DNA of 64,000 nucleotides. Origin: Utricularia gibba (taxonomy: Eukaryota > Streptophyta > Magnoliopsida > Lamiales > Lentibulariaceae). The stretch's first letter is position 1. Each line of letters starts with the position of its first letter. The position numbers were made by a program, and so were the translations under genes. Under the pieces are notes generated by a model. That model worked only from the letters and a program-made list of their open reading frames with translations, had not been told where the DNA came from and did no database searches. Positions 58,879-64,000 of this stretch are shown piece by piece. The stretch spans positions 3,224,001 through 3,288,000 of the forward strand of contig NEEC01000012.1 in the NCBI GenBank assembly GCA_002189035.1. Reading direction: 5' to 3'.

Positions 58879-61800
58879 ATGGATGAAGAGCTGGGGGATA
58901 AAGAGTCGCTGGTTGCTCGCATACGGCAGCTGGAGCGTGGTATGGATTAGCATGAAGTTTAGTTGTTGAATCGCAGAAATCGCACCATGGCTGCATTGGT
59001 TTTATGGGTGGAAATATATTGAACTTTAACTAATGTTATGGTATGTAAGCTTTTAACTATTTTTTTTTGTAGAGCGTAATGAGTTACAGAAAGATATTGA
59101 ACAGCTGTGTATGCAACATGCTGGACCTTCCTACAAGGGGGCGGAATCTAGAATGCACTTCCAAAGGTCAATGGATTCTTCTACATTGATGGCTTATCTT
59201 TGGTAGTGTGTGCAAATTTTTTGGATATACGGATTTGGTAATTGATATACATATATATTTTTGTCTCAGGACGGCTATATTGGAACAGGAGATTGAAGAC
59301 TTGAAAAAGGAGTTCACAATTTGTAAAAGAGAGAACCAAAATCTTCAGGAGGAACTTTCTGAGGCTTATCGCATAAAAGTGAGCTTTTTCACATTCAGTT
59401 TATGTGCTCTGCTGTATTTTTTTATAAAAAACCCATCTTATCTTATTTTTTGCTGTTTTCAGAGCCAACTGGCAGATCTGCATAGTGCAGAAGTACTGAA
59501 GGTGCGCTTTAGCGTTTTGTGTTTTTTTTTTTCCCTTGCTTGCATTGCTGGAATCATTATTCATATCTCATGGTGTGGACCATTTAGGGAGTAAAAATCT
59601 CTAGTTTTTTCGTATGGTCATCCATTTTATCCTGATTTTTACGTATGCACCTGTTTCCAGAATACTGAAGCTGAAAAACAACTTCGATTTTTCCAAGGTT
59701 GTGTTGCTGCTGCATTTTCTGAACGAGATAATGCAATCATGGAGGTCTCTTTCTTTCTCCCCATGATCTTTATTGTCCCATTCTACTTTCAGCTTTGAAA
59801 ACTAAGAATGGGTGGATAGTTTTTCCTAAACTTTTTTTTTTCCTATGCATGTTGATGCAGGCTGAAAAAGCCAAGGAAAAATTGGAGCTCATTCCACAAG
59901 AGTTGATAAAATTTCAAAAAAGGTTTTGATATGTGTAGTGCAGGGAGCGTTTGGGATTGCTTATTGATTGTATTCTGAGAGGAAGATTTTTCATGCTTAT
60001 AGTGTTTGGGATCAGTTGCAAACACTGGCTGCACATATTTGTGTATTATGGGAGCATTGCGAGATATGATTTTGCATAGTAGTTTTCAAGCTATATATAA
60101 ACAGTCTGCTGAGCAATGTGGTGGTACACATTCTGTGCATTTATGCGTGTACACTTGGTACTTTTTTCATGTTAGGCACTTTATGATATTGAAGCGATAT
60201 GTCCTGAACCTCTGATTTTGTTAGTATACTCCTTCTCTAGCAATACATGTTGTTTGATATGATTCTTGTCTGTATTTTTTGTATGCTTTTTTTGCTACAT
60301 AGTTAGCACGCCAGACTAAAATGCGAATATGCTTTCTTTTCACACCTCAGGGTTGAAGAACTTCAAGATGAGCTTCTTGTAGAGAAGAGCCAGACAGAGA
60401 CTCTCCGCACTGATTTAGGAATGCACGAAAGACAAAACAAGATCTTCAAAGAGGTCATGTGGTTTATTTAGTGTTTGATTACTCATGTCTGAACACTTGA
60501 AGAGATGGGCGTTTTTCAGTTTTTATTAAATTGTCAGCAAGCCACCTTGAATATTAATTTTTTATGCAATACTTACTGTCCGCCAACTCTCCTTCTTCAA
60601 TGAATCTGATTGAAATTGATGATGCAAAGTTTACTTGTCTGTGTTTTTTCCTGATTTTTTCACGTGCAACAGGTGGTTGATAAATTCTACCATATAAGGC
60701 AGTGCGCATTGGACTACTTTTCTAACGTAAACATGGATGAAAAATGTGAATGTCTTTTAAATGATTCAAGTGAAATGTGGAGGTTTCAGGATGATCAAGA
60801 TACTGCATCTGCAAACTATATCGTAAGTTATAATTGTGTAGATTCTGGGTTTATTGTAGTTTTTACGTGGCTCTAATGACCCTGGGGATGCTTTACTGAT
60901 TAACTTCTCTTCAGACAGAATTCTCTTGAGGTGGAGATTGAGACCATGAGAAACAATGTTGATAATTTGCAAAGGAGGCTTCATGTGGTCAGCTATTTCT
61001 TTTATTGCTGCTTTCGTTTTCTGTTTAACCATTCCTTTTGAATATTGTTGCCGTGGTAAGTAGGGAATGGAGATTGAAACTCATTTGAAGAAGAAAGTTC
61101 GTGATTTAGAGAGAATGAATGTAAGATGCTTTTCAAACATATTTTTTTTGTCATATTTTGAGAGTAATCGTTTTAAAACCATTTACTTGCAGATTGCTGC
61201 AAACCAGGAAATAAAGAAGCACATTTCATCTTTACAGTGGCAGCATTCTGAGCACAGGGTTGATATCAAGAATTTGCTTGATCAGTGGAACTTGGAGCTT
61301 GCGTCAATCAATGAATTGATAACTGTGAAAATTGCTCAATTTGTGTCAGCAAGAGAAATCAATATGCATTCTTTACCATTACAAGAAAAAGAATTGCATG
61401 AAACTGAGTGCAGAGAGGTTCATGTCAGTGCTGACTCAGCCCTCTATTTGAGCTCAAAGGCATGTAGTAGCTCGTCTCTTTCAAATTGTAGTCAAGGAAG
61501 TATGCTGTCAATATGCTTTTGATGTTGTTGGGTCATTATTTCCATTGTTATATGTTTTTCTGCCCAGGGTGATGATCCCAGTCTGCAAGATTGTACTTCG
61601 TCCGAAGCTAGTAATCTTTCCAAGGCACTTGCTCTTGCATTGCAAGAGAAGGTGATCTCACGATCTAGCATGTTGATGAGTCTACAAAGCTTGATCGCTG
61701 TTTTTCTCCTTGTGTTCAGGTACAGGCGCTGTTACTTCTTTCACAGCAAGAAGAGCGGCACCTACTGGAAAGGAATGTAAATGCTGCCTTGCAAGAAAAG

Positions 61801-62704
61801 GTTCAGGAATTGCAACGAAATTTGCTTCAGGTAGTTTTTTTTTTTCTTGCATCCTTCTCGCATTTTGAATCTTGGAAATGATCGAAGCATATATCTTGTG
61901 TATAGGTTACGAATGAAAAGGTCAGAGCTCTCATGGAGTTAGCGCAGCTGAAGCAGGAAAAAACTGCTCCGCATGAGTATATATATACCTATGATGCATC
62001 CGTCACTCATATTATGTTTGCCAGCCATTTCCTACATCATGCATATAATAAAATAAAGCTCAAATCTTAACAGAAAGATGGGCGAACAAAGAAGCGCACA
62101 GGAAAAGGAAGGAAGGATCAGAAATCTCCTGAAGGGAGCACATATAGCAGCAAGATGGATAGGAGGTTCAGATCACGAGGAAGGTGATACACATACAGCT
62201 CATCAGAAGTTGATCCGTGGGGCGGACTATGCAAGGTATGTATTATTGCTTTTTACCAAATCCCATCTTCAACTTTGAAACGAGTTTGTTTTTGACTTAC
62301 GAGTAGGATGAAGCTTGAAAATGCCACACTCAAGGAGAGCGTGGAGAGCATGGAGCACCTTGTCTCTTCTGTCCAAAGACTCCGGCTTTCACTCGAAAAG
62401 GTTATCCCACCTTTCATTTGAACTCAAACGAATAACCCATGACTGGTTGTCTCAGTTGCAGATCAAGGATTCAGGTAGTGGGATCATTAGTTCCCAATGC
62501 ATGTCGTTGGGTCAGATCATCGCAGAAGCAAAACTGATCAAGACCGCACTGAGTAGTTCGTGGCAAGGAAGCAACGAGAGGATGGACTGCGTCTCTGCTG
62601 CAGGACTCGAAATGGTGGAGCTCCTCATCATTGCAGCCCAGTTTCTTAGACAGGAGAGTCAGTCTTCTTCGTCTTCAGCTCCCATGGGGCTAGCTACTGG
62701 CTAG
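58879..62704 (+). CDS. Coiled-coil protein of unknown function
   Basis: Seventeen exons: 58879-58939, 59073-59166, 59270-59378, 59463-59501, 59661-59744, 59861-59922, 60351-60453, 60673-60822, 60919-60987, 61064-61120, 61193-61459, 61568-61651, 61720-61830, 61906-61976, 62074-62235, 62307-62400, 62462-62704; 1,860 bp, 619 residues, no frame break. Almost all of it is predicted heptad-type helix rich in Glu, Lys, Leu and Gln (ERNELQKDIEQL, EQEIEDLKKEFTICKREN, VEELQDELLVEKSQTETLR). The C-terminal 80 residues are less charged and end in a Ser-rich tail. No signal peptide, membrane segment or known domain is visible. The phase-consistent introns argue strongly for a real gene. The intron after 61459 appears to use a GC donor. 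Function not inferred. Confidence 0.82.
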
Positions 62705-63201
62705 GGCTCATTAAGAGTAAGTTCAACGGCGTGTTCAGTTTCAGCCTTTTTAATAGAATTACCTATCTGTATCATCATTATATGTCAATAGTCAAGTTCA
62801 ATAGCGTTATTAGCAAAAAAACACATGCTGAAACTGAAGCCTTGTTCTACATATCAGATTCACACATGATGAAGATGTTCAGTAGCATGCATATAACTGG
62901 AGACCTAGAGCTTAACTCACCGATCGAAATTCAAACACTTTGCTTGCAAACATGAGTCCAGGTTCATATTTTCTTGAGTTCTAGTCTTGTGACTTGTGAA
63001 ACACAACTTGATTCAGCCCCTTCAAGTACACCAGCCGAGCATGTACATGCCTTTTACTGTTCTATTCACTCGAGCCCTTCATCCATCTCAACTCTTTCAT
63101 AAACCATGCATACTTCCATGAAATCATTCACTAACGGCAAAACTCGTTAGCTCTGTTCAGAACTCGCATCAAGGCTAAGAAACTACACTTCTGCTCAGAG
63201 G
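62705..63201. other. Spacer between convergent coiled-coil and TBL genes
   Basis: 497 bp with two 3' UTRs expected. I see no gene. Confidence 0.6.
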
Positions 63202-64000
63202 CTAAAACTCATCTGGTTTCAAATGGTATGTGACGAGTTGAGCCAAGATGTCAACCCAAGTATCAGGGACGCCAGGAAGGCACCAATGCATGCAATCTTG
63301 GCCCCATACCGCCACAGCATCCTTCTTCCCTAGCCAAATGGCAGGGTGCGCATCGGCTCTGAACTCACTTAGATGAGTCAGGTCCATTGGCATGATGCTG
63401 GTGCCCTGTAATGCCTCGTCGATGATACGATTGAGCTTTCTTGCTTCTTTGTTCACTCCATTGTTAACAGGATCAAACCATGAATCGAGCTGGGGAACAA
63501 TGAGTAGAAGCAGTGAGTGTCGTGGGAATGGCTGGTTCTGAGTATGTGTTATGTACCTGCGATTCCTGAAGAGGATCATGAAACAAGCAGCTTCCGTTCT
63601 GATTCCACTCACCCCCATAGAAGTGTCTTGGGACTGCATTCTCCAGAGCTTTATTGTGGTGCTGGGAACAACATTTTCAATGTAAGCTACCATTTTCTCA
63701 AGGACCACGTTGAACCCATCCATCATTTGCAATGGCGGATGGATTGGTCGACCGTGCTCGAAAAATACAAGAGGTGTCTCATTTGGGAACTTATCATATC
63801 CCCACCTGGAACACGAAAGAACATACATAAAATTTAATGAGAAAGACAAGTTACATCCATTTGGGATTAAGGAGGGAAGAGAAGAGGGAATCACCAGTGG
63901 CCAGTGTTGAAGATCAAAACATGGTAAAAGTCAGCAATATTAGACCAATCGTCTGCAGGAATATCCACATCAACTCGGTACACTCCCTTGGTAGCTTTCT
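63202..64000 (-). CDS. Trichome birefringence-like (TBL/DUF231) protein, C-terminal part (5' end outside window, one frameshift)
   Basis: Three exons in the window, minus strand: 63895-64000 (continuing beyond the edge), 63557-63805, 63202-63489. PC-esterase/DUF231 family: Golgi membrane polysaccharide O-acetyltransferases acting on xylan, mannan, xyloglucan or pectin. Visible features: VDVDIPADDWSNIADFYHV, IFNTGHWWGYDKF, and the conserved catalytic D-x-x-H motif as DCMHWCLPGVPDTW near the C-terminus. The GDS motif must lie in the missing 5' part. A base is missing near 63630-63632 (CCC on the coding strand): the frame of LWRMQS resumes one frame over as PRHFYGGEWNQNGSC. The subgroup and substrate cannot be told from this part. 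Confidence 0.9.

Overview
This window is nuclear DNA from a flowering plant. Almost every gene is split by short introns with plant-type splice sites. The families are plant ones: WSD1-type wax synthase, PMEI-pectinesterase, CBL calcium sensor, MORN-PIP5K, TBL acyltransferase and TRB telomere-repeat factor. Long AT-rich spacers separate gene clusters. I cannot name the species. The very GC-rich pectinesterase next to average-GC genes would suit a monocot or an early-branching angiosperm, but that is only a hint.

Layout. 1-4.3 kb: two tandem minus-strand WSD1-like genes, the first running off the left edge and frameshifted. 4.3-7.7 kb: spacer. 7.8-15.2 kb: a plus-strand pectinesterase split in its first exon by a complete 5,345-bp Copia LTR retrotransposon (8216-13560; 390-bp LTRs differing at one base by eye; 5-bp TCTCC target duplication). 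15.7-17.1 kb: a CBL4/SOS3-like calcium sensor (minus). 17.6-21.1 kb: spacer. 21.1-24.4 kb: a NILR1-like LRR receptor kinase (plus). 25.7-28.7 kb: a MORN-PIP5K (plus). 29.2-30.6 kb: nuclear poly(A)-binding protein (minus), divergent from a PPR gene (30.96-32.4 kb, plus). 33.2-43.7 kb: a 20-exon TAF1 gene (minus), divergent from an MDP1 phosphatase (44.0-45.5 kb, plus). 46.1-51.1 kb: KEA3-type K+/H+ antiporter (plus), convergent with histone H3.1 (51.3-51.7 kb, minus). 53.8-55.0 kb: an acidic single-pass membrane protein of unknown function. 55.9-57.9 kb: TRB-type telomere-repeat-binding factor. 58.9-62.7 kb: a coiled-coil protein I do not recognise. 63.2-64 kb: the 3' part of a TBL/DUF231 gene (minus).

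The neighbours do not form a pathway; this is ordinary plant gene order. Three signals stand out. (i) The Copia insertion is very recent, and removing it with one target copy leaves the host exon in frame. (ii) I count 13 places where a conserved reading frame breaks by exactly one missing base, always in or beside a short G or C run, across eight genes plus the Copia element. That looks like residual consensus error in the assembly rather than mass pseudogene formation, and it should be allowed for before calling any gene here broken. (iii) The TRB gene carries a double telomere-type repeat, the motif class its own family binds, about 240 bp before its start codon.

Exon borders were placed by hand from splice consensus and family conservation, so an error of a few bases is possible. 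For most multi-exon genes the exon sum is divisible by three once the stated missing bases are counted, which is a useful internal check.
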